Source: Dasypus novemcinctus (lineage: Eukaryota; Chordata; Mammalia; Cingulata; Dasypodidae). From it: a stretch of DNA of 64,000 bases. The stretch covers positions 1,116,001-1,180,000 of the forward strand of contig NC_080695.1 of NCBI RefSeq assembly GCF_030445035.2, read 5' to 3'. The position numbers and the translations under genes were made by a program. Positions 1 through 11,395 of this stretch are shown here, in pieces. The notes under the pieces were generated by a model, which made no database searches, was not told where the DNA came from, and was given only the letters and a program-made list of their open reading frames with translations. Within the stretch, counting starts at the first letter, position 1. Every line of letters begins with the position of its first letter.

Positions 1-1040
1 AGCTCACGGCTGAAGGGCCACCTTGGGTGGTGAAGGGCGGCGACGGCGGCCACCCCCGGGAGAGCCGGCTGGCGGGGGGCCCTGCGGGGGCCGGGAGCCT
101 GTGCTGCGTCCCCCGCCTCAGTCAGGTGTCTGAAAGCATGCTGCGCCCGTGTAACCAGGCGCCTCTCACAGCGGGAAGAGGGGCCCAGCAGCCGCAGGGG
201 GGCCCACGTGCGCAGCAGTTATGCAAATGCAAGACCCCTAACGCCTGTGACAGGCAAATGTTTCCTCCTGGCGCGCCTGCCGCGGGCTGGGATTTTCCGG
301 GCTCTCAGTCTATTTTGCAGTGTCTCGTCCTTTGAAAAGCGGCTTGGCACGCAGGTCTTGCCCCCCGGGGGCTCGCCCTCCACACAGCAAAAGGCCCGAG
401 AACGGCTCGGGCCACCCCGTCCGGGTGCAGGACGGGGCTTGTTTTGGGCTGAAGAGAAGGGTCTCTCCTGCATGACCTCCTCGTGAGGGGGCCGCGGTGC
501 CGGGGGCGCGTGGCGAGGGGCAGGCCCCGGGCACGGACGGAGAGCACGAGGTGTGCCCGGAGACGAGCGCCCTCGCCGCACCCTGCCCCCGTGCCCCCGG
601 GCCGAGGGTGCGGGGCTGGGAGGGTTTGCGTTTGACCAGGTTTGCTCTTCAAACCCGTCGAGCTGGCAGGGAGCACGCGGGGTCCCGGGGCCCGTCCTGG
701 AGCCGGCAACGCCCAGGCCCTGCCTTTCGGGGCTGCGGGGCGCCCTCCGGGGGGTGTGGCTGGGGAGGGCCGGGTGCTGGGCGCGTGGCCCCTGTGGTGC
801 CCCTCTCTGAGCACTGGGCTGGGACCTGCTCTGGCCTGACCTCACTTAACCGAGACCCCCTGCGCGGCCGGGCCCGCTCCTGCTGGGGGGACGATGTGAG
901 CAGGTTCAGCCCGTTACCCGGGGGTCACCTCCAGCCAAGCGGGGAGGGGCTCCACAGGGACCCAGGAGCCAGCTGCCTCCTGCTCAGCCAGCTCTGCCGT
1001 CCTGACCCCACAGGTCCCGAGGGGCGGTGCAGCAGGGACC
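1..1040. other. GC-rich sequence, no supported gene
   Basis: The sequence is very rich in G and C with frequent CpG. Long open frames exist on both strands at once, which is what high GC alone produces. I saw no splice-bounded exon, domain or repeat that I could name. Confidence 0.5.
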
Positions 1041-1470
1041 CCTCCCCAAGGCCCCTCCCCTAGGCCCCTCCCTTAGTCCCCTCCCCTAGCCCCTTCCCCT
1101 AGGCCCCTCCCCACAGGCCCCTCCCCATAAGCCCCTCCCCTAGGCCCCTCCCTAGCCCCCTCCCCTAGCCCGCTCCCTAGGCCCCTCCCCTAGGCCCCTC
1201 CCCTTGGCCCCCTCCCTGTAGGTCTCTTCCCACAGGACCCTCCCCTATGCCCCTCCCTTTAACCCCCTCCCCTAGGCCCCTCCCCACAGGCCCCTCCCCT
1301 AGCCCCCTTCCATCTAGGCCCCTCCCCACTGGCCCCTCCCCTTAGCCCCCTCCCCATAAGCCCCTCCCCTTGGCCCCTCCCCTAGCCCCCTCCTGTCTAG
1401 GCCCCTCCCCACAGGCCCCCCCCTTGGCCCCCTCCCATCTAGGCCCCTCCCCCTTTAGGGGCCTCCCAAG
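1040..1470. repeat. C-rich minisatellite (CCCCTCCCCTAGGCC-type)
   Basis: Irregular tandem units built from CCCCTCCC and CTAGGCC, roughly 15 to 20 bases each, run across this stretch. Units vary by single substitutions (TAGGCC, ACAGGCC, TTGGCC, TTAGCC). The strong C/G strand asymmetry makes quadruplex or i-motif structure plausible. No coding signal. Confidence 0.85.
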
Positions 1471-1904
1471 CTCCTCGCCCCCCCCCCCCACGTTCTTCCT
1501 CCCGCTGTGGAGGGGGCTGTCCTGAGTCCAGGCGTGCCCCCTCCCTCCTCCGCCCACCTCGACGTCCCCGGCAGTGGCCAGAGCTGGGCCGCCCAGGCCA
1601 GCGGGCAGGACGGGAAACGGGCGGGGCCGTGGCCGAGCTCCGGGGCCTTCCAACCCCCCCCCTGGAGCCACTGCCCGCCTCCCGCCGTGGCCGCTGATGG
1701 CTCCACATGTGGCCCTCGGCCCTCCCCGCGGCAGAGGGGGGCGGCTGTCCAGGCACACGGCCGGGACCCCCGCTCGGCCAAGCCTCCCCTCGGGGCTGCG
1801 TCCCCAGCTGAGGGCCGGGCGATCTGCCGGTCGGCAAGACCTCGGGGCCGAGGGCCCTGGGCCGCCGTCCACGGTGCTGCAGGCGCTCTGGCTCGTGTGC
1901 GGCC

Positions 1905-2360
1905 TGTGGGGGGCTCCATGCAGGGGAGGGCTGCCCCCCTGGGCGGGGGGTGCTCCATGGGGGGGATCCCTCCATGCTGGTGTTGGGGCTCTCTGTGGCT
2001 GGGGGGGGCTCCGTGCCTGCGTGGGGGCTGCCCCCTGGGCGGGGTGGGGCTCCCTGTCAGGGGGGAGGGCTCCATGCGGGGGTGGGGGCTCTCTGTGGCT
2101 GGGGGGGCTCCGTGCCTGCGTGGGGGCTGCCCCCTGGGCGGGGTGGGGCTCCCTGTCAGGGGGGAGGGCTCCATGCGGGGGTGGGGGCTCTCTGTGGCTG
2201 GGGGGGCTCGGTGCCTGCGTGGAGTCTCCATGCTGGGTTGGGGTCTCCATGCTGGGGTGGGGGCTCCATGCCAGGTGCTCTCTGTGCAGGTTGGGGACTC
2301 TCTGTGGCTGGTGGGGGCTGCCCCTCTGAGCGGGGTGGGGGCTCTGTGCCTGTGTGGGGG
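1905..2360. repeat. Minisatellite with ~99-100 base higher-order unit
   Basis: A unit beginning at a CTCTCTGTGGCT motif recurs at about 1989, 2089 and 2188, giving a period of about 99 to 100 bases with very high identity between the first two copies. Each unit is made of shorter GGGGGCTCC-type modules, which continue as diverged partial copies to about 2360. The ORFs through it are repeat translations, not genes. Confidence 0.85.
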
Positions 2361-2399
2361 CTCCGTGGCAGGACCCCTCCCTGCATCCCGCCCCGACCC

Positions 2400-3365
2400 A
2401 CGTGATCCTGGGCCCCGCGGCTCTGCGCCAGGCCCCCGCCTCCGCCCGGAGCCCCGCGCTGGCCTGGCGGCCTGTGCAGCGTCAGCTCCGCGCAGGGGGA
2501 GGCGAGCGGCGGCCACACTGACGTCCTGCAGGGCCCTGGAACAGGGCGGGCGCTGGTCCAGGCCGCCGAGGGCTGCGCTTGCTGGGCCCCGCCCCGGCAC
2601 TGTAGGAGACCCCGCAGCAGCCCCGTCCCGCACGCGGCCACGCTCTGCGCTTCCCCAGGACGGGGTCTGGGTCCGAGGTCACACAGCCCCGGGCGCTCCC
2701 GGCTCCTCCACCTCCAGCGTGCGACGCGGCAGGTGACCCCCAGCCCGGGACTCCTAACCTGCGCAGGGGGGGCGGGGCCGAGAGGCGCAGGTGAGCTCAG
2801 CCTGGTCAGCCTGTGGTGTGCGGCGGCGACATCAGCCACCCTCGTCTGGGCTTCCCGCTGGGGAGGGGTGGACAGGCGGACAGACGGACGAGAGGGCGCC
2901 TCTCTGCTGCGAAGGCGGCTGGGGGCGGCGCAGGCTCCCGCCCGTCCCGGGCCTGCCCCCGCGCTGTGCCGGCACGGGCATCCGTCCTCGCCCTGGCTCC
3001 CACCTGCCCTGCAGGGCCCACCCGGGGCGTCATGCCCGGAGCCCGCCCGGGGGGCGGGGGCGGCAGGACCAGACACACGATGCGTCCCCGGGCGGCCCAG
3101 GTGGAGGCAGGAGGCCAGGCCGGCGGGGGCGCAGCCTGCCGGGTAGCCGAGACGGGGCAAGGCCGAAGCAGCTGCGAGCTCAGGGGCTCCAGCTCAGCTG
3201 CAGGCCTGCTGAGGCCAGTAGGGAAACTGAGGCAGTGGCCCTCGGACTGGGCCCTCCTGGTCAGCAGGATCCAGGCCCAGTGCACAAGCAGGTACGCAGG
3301 GCTCGTGACGTCCCCAAGGACAGGGCCAGGCTGTGTGCACCTCGGCTGGTCTGCTAGCCACCCCG
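2400..3365. other. GC-rich sequence, no supported gene
   Basis: GC-rich single-copy-looking sequence between two minisatellites. Open frames are present on both strands but none shows a recognisable domain or a convincing set of splice sites. Confidence 0.45.
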
Positions 3366-3369
3366 TCTA

Positions 3370-3740
3370 CACTGGGTGGTGTGGATGGATAGAAGGATGG
3401 GTGGGTGGATGGATAAATAGTGGGTGGATAGGTGGGTCGGTGGATAGATAGATGGGTGGATAGATGGGTGGGTGGGTAGATAAGTGGGTGGGTGGATAGA
3501 TGGGTGGTGGGTGGATGGATAGATGGGTGAGTAGTGGGTGGGTGGTTGGGTGGGTCGGTGGATAGATGGATGGGTGGATAGATGGGTGGGTGGATAGATG
3601 GGTGGGTGGATAGATGGGTGGGTGGATAGATGGGTGGGTGGGTAGATAAGTGGGTGGGTGGGTGGATAGATGGGTGGTGGGTGGGTGGTGGGTGGATGGA
3701 TAATGGGTGAGTAGTGGGTGGGTGGTTGGGTGGGTGGGGT
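3370..3740. repeat. GGTGGATAGATG-type micro/minisatellite
   Basis: Tandem tetranucleotide-based array of TGGA, TAGA and GGTG words forming 8 to 16 base units such as GGTGGATAGATG. Within it a block containing GTGAGTAGTGGGTGGG appears twice (near 3530 and 3710), so part of the array was duplicated as a larger unit of about 180 bases. On the reverse strand it reads as a Thr/His/Pro-rich frame, which is an artefact. Confidence 0.9.
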
Positions 3741-4071
3741 GAGCGGCTGGGGGCTGGGGCTGGGCCCTCACCTGGCCCCCTCAGGGAACACCTGGCCGCT
3801 GGGCTCCGCAGGGCCGCCAGGTGAGTCACAGCGCAGGCCTGTCCGCCCTGTGCCCTCGGCCTGGCTTTCTCGCTGCCCAGCAGGAGGGCTGCCCCCCAGC
3901 ACCCCTGGGATGAGGCACCACGGGTGTGGGGGCTTCATGGACAAGGAGGTGCCGTGCAGGGGGCGCTCACCTCTGCTGGCCCGTCCCCACCTTCAAGGCC
4001 CCCGCCCCCGCAGGGGCGCTCCGCAGGCAGCTCCCTGAACGGGCTGGGGGTGTTCACCTGTGCTCCCCGGC

Positions 4072-4490
4072 AGGCCGTGGGGTCGGGGCCTGTGGGGTGG
4101 GACCCGTGGGGTGGGGCCCGTGGGGTGGGACCCGTGGGGTGGGGGCCCGTGGGGTGGGACCCGTGGGGTGGGGGCCCGTGGGGTGGGACCCGAGGGGTGG
4201 GGACCCGTGGGGTGGGGGCCCGTGGGGTGGGGCCCGTGGGGTGGGGCCCGAGGGGTGGGGGCCCGTGGGGTGGGGCCCGAGGGGTGGGGGCCCGTGGGGT
4301 GGGGGCCCGTGGGGTGGGGCCCCGTGGGGTGGGGCCCGAGGGGTGGGGGCCCGTGGGGTGGGGCCCGTGGGGTGGGGCCCCGTGGGGTGGGGCCCGAGGG
4401 GGTGGGGGGCCCGTGGGGTGGGGCCCCGTGGGGTGGGGACCCGTGGGGTCGGGGCCCGTGGGGTGGGGACCCGTGGGTACCCACGGCCCG
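4072..4490. repeat. G-rich minisatellite (CCCGTGGGGTGGGG units)
   Basis: About 25 tandem units of 14 to 18 bases based on CCCGTGGGGTGGGG, with two common variants, CCGTGGGG and CCGAGGGG, and spacing variants GGGACCC, GGGGCCC and GGGGGCCC. Runs of three or four G recur on one strand through the array, so G-quadruplex formation is plausible. All frames stay open through it because of its composition. Confidence 0.92.
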
Positions 4491-4494
4491 CCTG

Positions 4495-7400
4495 CCTGCA
4501 GCTGGACCCTCACCCCGGCTCGCAGGCGTCTCCAGCGCGCAGAGGCTGGGGGGTCTGACGGTGAAGGGCTCGGTGCCAGCAGCCGGGCCGCGCCCTGGGA
4601 AGGGTGTGCGGCGCCGAGAGGGGACCCACACATTCCTACCCAGCCGGGGCCTGGGCGCGGCTCCCCTCTCCCGCCCTAGGAGGGGGTGTCCCGGCCTGGG
4701 GGTCCGCTCCGGTGGGCACTGCCGCCCTCCCACCTGGGGGCCTGCCCTGCCTCCTGTGCTACGTGGGAGCACGAGCACCCAGGAAGTCTCCTCCGGGTGC
4801 AAGCCCGGGCTGCCCGCTGGTTTCCTTCACTCGTGGACAAACGTTACGTGCCCATGCCAGGCCCGCCAGGGGTCCCGGGAAAGCCCGCGTGCAGGGGGCC
4901 CTGCCTCGTCGGCACAAAGCGCCGAGGCCAGGAGGACGTGGCCGTCGAGGGCCTCAGAGACGGGCCGAGCTGGTTCTGTGCAAGCGGAGGCAGGCGGGCG
5001 GGGGCGCAGCGGGGACCCGGCACACCCCAGCCAGGCCTGCGCCCCAGAGCCGTCACGGCTCCCCAGGCAGGTCTGCGAGGGCTCGGGTGCCGACAGGAGG
5101 GCCCCGCTTCTCACTTTCGTTGCAGCCGACCGGACTTCTGGGAGGGGCTTAGACCCGCGCAGCCCACCCCCGCCCCCGGCGCGCTGACTGGGGCGGGGCC
5201 CTGAGGGTCCGAGGATTCGGGGGGACGCTAGGAGGGGGCCCGGCGCTCCGTGGGCCGGCCTGCCCAGACCCTAGCAACCTGTCCCTGCAGAACGGTTTCC
5301 CCGGCCACTGAGTTTCCGGAAGTCCCCGACACGTGCTGCGCTGGCGCGAGGGCGGCGGCCCGGAAGGGGCCTCCTGGACCTTGGCTCTCGTATTGATCCG
5401 GCACGCTCACCCGCCCACCGACCCGTCCCGCCGTCGCGTCCGTTAAAGGGTTTTTAAAATATTGATTCATCGCCGACTCGGGGGGCCAAAGGGCAGGCGG
5501 GCGGCTGTACAAGCGGAAGGCGCCACCTTGGGAGCGGGTGGGGGCCCAGCCGGGGCGCTTGGCTCCCCCAGAGGGTGTCGACGCCTCTCCTCCCCCCCCA
5601 GCCTGGCCCGGGACTCGCGTCCGGGCTGCCTGTGCTGCCCTGTGGGCCCCTTGGGGGCCTCAGCTTCCTGGGAGTGTATGGGACCTCGGGGGACTTGGGG
5701 GGTCCCCGGGAGGGCCCCCCGTTAGTCCCCTGCAGGTGGAACGGCCGCGGGGGCCGCGCGAGGACGTGGGGGCTGTGCCGGCAGGTCCCCGCTCCACAGG
5801 ACGCCCATCCCAGGCTCGACGGCTCCCCGTGCTCGCGGCCCCCCCTGGCCGGGGCTGGGGCTGCGTGGGGTCGGGGCTCTCTAACGGCCCCCACCAGGCC
5901 CTCCGCCGCCCGCACCCCGGCCCCACCAGGGCCTCCACCGCCCGCACCCCAGCCCGCCCCACCACCTGCGGGCCCTCCCCGCTCCCCGCCCGCCTGCCGC
6001 CCCCGTCCCTCCCAGAGCCCTGGCCTCTGCTTTCTGGCCCTCTGGGCCCTGCAGGGGCCCGGCAGGGGGCTTCGCTAGCCCCTCACACCCCGCCCTGGCC
6101 CCTGGGGAGCCCCCACCCCGACCCCCCTGACGGACGTCCCTGGAAGCATCCGGCTCTTCCGGCCTCTTCCCTCCCTCTGCAATGCAGCGGGATCTCGGCC
6201 GCTTCCTCTACCCGACACCGTGGAAACCGCTGGGCGCGGGGCCAGGGGACAGTGGGGGCCAGCGGCAGCCCCCTCCCCAACCCCCAGCCCGGAGCAGGGG
6301 CCCCGGCGAGCCTGACACGGCGCAGCTTTGACTCCGTGCTGCTTATGACCCGTGGCACGAGAGGGGACAGGCCGCGGCCGAGCCCAGCCCCCCCCTTTCC
6401 CGCCAGCCCGCCCCTCTGCACCCCCGGCCCCGGCAGGCGCCGCTGCTCGGGCGCTGGGTCTGCTCACGGCGGGCCCCTCTGGCCTGGCCGGCAGCCGTGA
6501 CGTCACCTCCTGGAGGGACCGCGAGGTGCAGGCCGGCGCTGGGGGCTCCTGGGGACAGACTGTGGCGGGAGCCCCGTGGACTCCTGGGAGACGGGCGCTG
6601 GGAGCCGGTGGCCTGGTGACGGGGGCTCAGACGTGGGCCCGGGACCCCTGGCCGGCCAAGCTGGGCCCCCCCACCACCCTGCCCCATGGCCCTTGGCTCC
6701 TGCGCCGGCCCGGCCGGAGCCCCAGGAGCGCCGAGAGGCCAGCGGGCAGCGGCCCCGCCCCGGCAGGTACCAGCTCAGTACCCAGCTCGGGCTGCTCACA
6801 GCCGGAAGGGCTCCGGGCCGGGGAGGGGGGCGTCGGCCATGAGGCCTGGCCCCGCTGGCGTCCCCCTCACCCGGGCCTGTCACCCGGGGAGCGCCGTCAA
6901 CACGCGGTCGTTGAATTTCCTTCTGACGCCACCTCGACGGCCTGGGCCAGGGAGAGCCGGCAGGGGAAAGCACGGGGCCTGGGAGCAAGGCGGGGTGGGG
7001 GGGGTCTTCCTTCTTGGCCCCCAGAGACCGCCCATACCCCGTCCAGCGTGGCCGCTGAGCCCCCCCAGGGAGGCCCCTGAGCCACGGAGCTGCCGGGCCC
7101 ACGGGGGGCCGGTCCCCATGGGGCTTTGTCCTCGTGGGCGGCCGGCATGGCCCCGCTCGAGCACGGTGAGCGAGCGCCTGGCTCGGGCGCCCGGCCGGCA
7201 GCCTCGAGGCGACCTGGACACGGCATGCCCCCGCGGGACCCTCTACCTCGCCACCCCCGCCGCCACCTTCACCTCTTCCTCCCTCCCTCCCTTTCACCTT
7301 TTTCTTCCCAGGGACTTTCACCATGATTATTTTATTTCATTTTAAAATCTCATTAATTCATCAATTAATGTATTTTTCCAAATTCACATACTCCCCGGCC

Positions 7401-7768
7401 CCCCGAGCCAGCCCCGACGCCCGCCACCCCCGTAACTCGCTCGGCCGTCCACCTCACGGCTGCGCTGCGTCCAGGCCGGCTGGGACAGCTGCCCGGCGCC
7501 CCCCGCCCTGACCCTGCCCACCGGCCCGGCCGGGCGGGGGGGAGTGCGGCCTCTGTGCCCGCCGCGGTCGCCGGGCAACGGCTTGCGGGCCTCAGGCGAG
7601 GACGCGCTGGCCTCCACCACCAGGGCCGTGCCGAGGGGGAGGGCTGCCCCGGGGCAGGGGCCGAGCGGGGCTGGGGCTGGGCTGGGGCGTCGGGGGCTCC
7701 TGGGCCCGGCCCCACCGCAGCTGTGGAGAAGGCTCTGGGGACCCCAGGCCAGGCCTTGGCTGCGCCAA
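4495..7768. other. GC-rich intergenic or intronic sequence, no supported gene
   Basis: CpG-rich sequence without an exon I can defend. It contains a small AT-rich island at about 7318-7395, preceded by a pyrimidine tract, that stands out sharply from its surroundings. Overlapping open frames on both strands are compositional. A CpG island or intron of a flanking gene is possible but not shown by the sequence. Confidence 0.4.
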
Positions 7769-8268
7769 NNNNNNNNNNNNNNNNNNNNNNNNNNNNNNNN
7801 NNNNNNNNNNNNNNNNNNNNNNNNNNNNNNNNNNNNNNNNNNNNNNNNNNNNNNNNNNNNNNNNNNNNNNNNNNNNNNNNNNNNNNNNNNNNNNNNNNNN
7901 NNNNNNNNNNNNNNNNNNNNNNNNNNNNNNNNNNNNNNNNNNNNNNNNNNNNNNNNNNNNNNNNNNNNNNNNNNNNNNNNNNNNNNNNNNNNNNNNNNNN
8001 NNNNNNNNNNNNNNNNNNNNNNNNNNNNNNNNNNNNNNNNNNNNNNNNNNNNNNNNNNNNNNNNNNNNNNNNNNNNNNNNNNNNNNNNNNNNNNNNNNNN
8101 NNNNNNNNNNNNNNNNNNNNNNNNNNNNNNNNNNNNNNNNNNNNNNNNNNNNNNNNNNNNNNNNNNNNNNNNNNNNNNNNNNNNNNNNNNNNNNNNNNNN
8201 NNNNNNNNNNNNNNNNNNNNNNNNNNNNNNNNNNNNNNNNNNNNNNNNNNNNNNNNNNNNNNNNNNNN
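7769..8268. other. Assembly gap (500 N)
   Basis: Exactly 500 consecutive N. The round number suggests a gap of unknown or estimated size rather than a measured length. Frames reported across it are meaningless. The flanks are GC-rich, a usual cause of such gaps. Confidence 0.99.
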
Positions 8269-8840
8269 GTGCCTGGGACCCAGGGGCACCCAAAATACCT
8301 TCGGGAAACCCGGCTGGCTATACGGCCTGGGGGGCCCCATTGGCGGTCGGGAAAGTCCAAAGGACCCCATTGGCCTCAGGACCGGGGGGCGCCACAGAGG
8401 GTGGCCCACAGAGGCCCCTGCTCCTGCCTTCCCGCCCCCGGGGCTGCCTGTGCCGCTGCCCCGTGCCAGGGCCGTCGGGGTCCCCGCCCAGCTCGGGTGG
8501 GCCGCGGGCCGCAGGGGGGTCCCCGGCTCGGCGCTCTGGAGGGTCGGGGCCCCGCGGGTCCGAATTCGCGCTGGGCTGGGCCGCCCCGCCCTCTCCCACC
8601 CTCCCACCCTCCCACCGGAGGCGGCCCTAAGACTGGGACCCCCTACCCGAGCTCCAGCTGACCCGGGAAGACCCGCCCCCGGACATCCCCCCACGTGGTG
8701 CTCCCCACGCGGCTCTGCCCTCCCCCACGGCCCCAAGTTGGCCTTTGGTGCGAGGCGGCTGCGCGCGGGGCCCCTTCCTGCGCCCCCAGAAGGGCCGCTG
8801 GCTGGCTGCGACCTGGGCGGCCTGGGGAGGGCCTGTGCAC
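8269..8840. other. GC-rich sequence after the gap, no supported gene
   Basis: GC-rich sequence with a few short direct words (CCCATTGGC, CTCCCACC) but no recognisable gene or mobile element. Confidence 0.4.
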
Positions 8841-8844
8841 TGCA

Positions 8845-8978
8845 CACACGCACACACGCTCATGCTCACGCGTGCACACTCACATGTTCACACGCTCATG
8901 CTCACGCGGGCACACTCACATGTTCACACGCACATGCTCACGCGTGCACACTCACATGTTCACACGCACACACCCTGA
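8845..8978. repeat. CA-rich minisatellite, ~42-base unit
   Basis: Three consecutive units of about 42 bases combining CATGCTCACGCG, TGCACACTCACATG and TTCACACG. The alternating purine-pyrimidine pattern is typical of CA-derived arrays that can adopt Z-DNA. No coding content. Confidence 0.85.
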
Positions 8979-8979
8979 C

Positions 8980-11185
8980 ATGCTGCCGCGGGCGCCCCCA
9001 AAGGCTCCTCCCCCACCCCTCGGTCGGGCCAGGGTTCGTGGGGCGCCCTAAGTTCTGTGCCTCACGCACCCGGGGCCGTGCTGAGGGGGAGCTCGTGTGG
9101 ACACGTCCCCGCCCCCACCCCCGGCTTTCTGGGTTTGGCCTCAGGCCCGGGGTTCTCCTCTCCCCCCCCCCGTGCCCCGCCTTTCCCCCGCCCCTGCGGC
9201 ATCTCCCCTCCTGCCAGGGTGCGGGAGGCAGCCTCCAGAGAACAGGGCGCGGGGAGTGGGCGGGGCAGCGGGTGGGCGGCCGGGGGCGAGTGCGGAGGGG
9301 GCGGGGGCTTCAGCGCGGGCTCTTAACGCGGCAGGAGCTGGGTTGAAATTCAAGGAACACTCTCCCTGTGGGCTGCAGGTGCGGGCCGGGGTCTGCTAAG
9401 TAACCCGCAGTGGGCGTGGCTCGCGGGGGCCGCGGGGGCCCCTGGCCGGCGGGGTCCGGGAAAGGAAGGGCTGAACCCGTCGTGGGGACGCCGCGGCTTT
9501 CCCGGGGAGGCCTCGAGCACGGCCCTCGGCAGTGTGCGGGTCACTGCGGGGAACAGGCGCCCAGCTGCCCGCCCGCGCAGCCCCAGGCCGGCCCCGCCCG
9601 CGCCCCCTCCCCGCGGTCCCCCGCCTGTCCCCCAGCCCCGCCTCTGCGGCCCCTCCCGCGGCACGAGGTTGTGCCGGCTGTGCCGAGCACGGGGTGCGGC
9701 GCCTCATCCAGGGCCGGTCCTCAGGAGGCGCTGCGGGGCCAGTGGGGGGGGGGGGGGAGGAGGGGGCGCTGAGGCCCGGAGCCCCCCAGGACTTCTTCCA
9801 TCCCTCCCTCCCCCCGTCCTATGGACTCTGCTCCCAGGACTGAGAAGGGCTCAGGGACCCTTGGGGAGACCGCGGCAGGGCCAAGGGGACCCAGGCACCC
9901 TGGCCACAAACCCCAAGGAGCAGGGCGGGGCCAGTGCCGCCTCCTCCAGGAGGCCCTCCAGGCTCCCTGCAGGCTTCAGGTTTCTGGGGAGGGGGCACCT
10001 GCTGAGAGTGGAAGTGCCGCCCTGAAGCCCAGGCCCCAGGAGGCCCGAGTGCCACACCCACCCGTGGGCCCGCAGGGATTAGACGGGCACCACATGCCAC
10101 AGCCCCACCCCGCAGGCACCTCCCACCACCTGTGCCTGCGCCAGGCCTGACGCTGAGCTCGACGGCGGCCCGAGGGGCAGGGACTGTCCCGCCCGAGCCC
10201 CAGCCCCTCCCCAGCTCCTCACCATGTGCAGGGCCGGCAGGTCCTCTGAGACCCTCTAGGGCAACCACCCCCCTAGAGGTGGGGAAACTGAGGCACAGGG
10301 GCAGAGACCCAGGGCCATCCCCAGGACGCCACTTCCCAGGGTTCTGGCTGGTGTCCCTCTGCCGGCCCCAGAGCAGCCCCTGACGGGCCCTTAGCCCTTG
10401 ACTGAGCCCATCCCCCATGGGCGGGGCTGCGCCCGCACCTGCAGCTGCCCCTCCTCCCCCCAGGGCCTCCCACCTGTGAGGGGCTCCCGACATGGGCGCT
10501 GGATGCACAGTGGGTCCAAACCCCCTCCATCCTCGGTCCCCACAGGTGGAAACCAGGGGTACCACGTCTGTCCCAGTTCAAAGGCCTCCAGGACTTGGGG
10601 GTCCCCCACCCTGCACCCCAGGACGCGGCTCCCTGCCAAGCCCTTGACCCCCAGGGGTCCCGGCCTGCTGTCCAGAGGAGCCCCATGCAGTGGCCGTGGG
10701 GCCCCACACCTGGCCACACCTGGTCCCTCCTCCCTGCCGGGAGGGACATGGGCACAGAGCTGTCACTTGCCCAGAGCGCCCCTCCCCCCAGCGATGTCCT
10801 CCCGGCCAGCTGCGGGGTCCCCGAACCCGGACCCGGGCGGCCCACCCGTCGGCGGGGAGTGGCCTGCCCACCTGGGCCCCTCGCCCAGGGGCGCCTCTGC
10901 ACCTGCCTGTCTCTGGGTGGCGGCGGAGGGAGGGGCTGGGAGCTCTCCCCACCCGGACCCCAGCCCCGTCGTCCCGCCCTGAGGAGACCCCTGTTCTCCT
11001 TCCCCTGCCGACAGCCTCTGCCCGAGCCGGGCTCAGCTGCTCAGGACCCGGGCACCAAGGGCCACGCCCAGCTCAGAGGGCCCCCCAGACTGCAGCGCCA
11101 CACCCTACGCCGGTCCCTGCCGGGACCCCCTTCCTTCATGCACCCCCTTCCTCCATGCACCCCCCTTCCTCCGTGCACCCCTTCC
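8980..11185. other. GC-rich sequence, no supported gene
   Basis: GC-rich sequence with a G homopolymer near 9747 and a short CTTCCTCCATGCACCC repeat cluster near 11120-11190. I found no exon, domain or named repeat. The right edge touches a segment shared with the protease duplication. Confidence 0.4.
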
Positions 11186-11189
11186 TTCC

Positions 11190-11395
11190 TCCATCCCCTC
11201 TTCCGTCCTCCGTCCTCTGTGCACCCCCCATGGAGCTGGCTGCCTCCCCTTGGGCCTCCCGCCCATCGCCCCCTTCAACCCACCCCCTGAGTGCCATCTA
11301 AGTGCTTCCAGGAGCCTTTCCAGTCTCGGGGTCCCCCACCCCCCCCGGTTGACAGCAGTGGCCCTGACAATGGGATAGGGCGAGGGGAAAGGGCT
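11190..11395 (+). repeat. Segment X, copy 1 (shared with protease 3' flanks)
   Basis: About 200 bases starting near GTCCTCCGTCCTCTGTGCACC match 58725-58925 in the same orientation, including AGTGCCATCTAAGTGCTTCC and a following CCCTGACAATGGGAT. Its right half also matches the reverse complement of about 45125-45215, the downstream flank of the broken protease gene at 43.2-44.9 kb. It is duplicated non-coding sequence from the protease neighbourhood. Confidence 0.85.

Noticed and set aside
1342-2736. Long overlapping open frames of 300-400 codons on both strands
   Set aside because: They run through C-rich and G-rich minisatellites, are open on both strands, are low-complexity Pro/Gly/Ser/Ala translations and show no domain. 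High GC and repeats explain them.
3370-3740. CRISPR-like array
   Set aside because: The units are contiguous with no unique spacers, and the genome is mammalian. It is a simple satellite.
3194-3829. Thr/His/Pro-rich minus-strand frame (211 codons)
   Set aside because: It is a translation of the GGTGGATAGATG satellite. The periodic protein follows from the DNA repeat.
7544-9346. 600-codon frame across the assembly gap
   Set aside because: More than 160 of its codons are N. The flanking parts are compositional frames with no domain.
1-11185. Exons of genes known to neighbour tryptases in human (for example a calcium channel gene)
   Set aside because: Synteny would allow it, but I found no exon with splice borders and recognisable protein text, so nothing is called.
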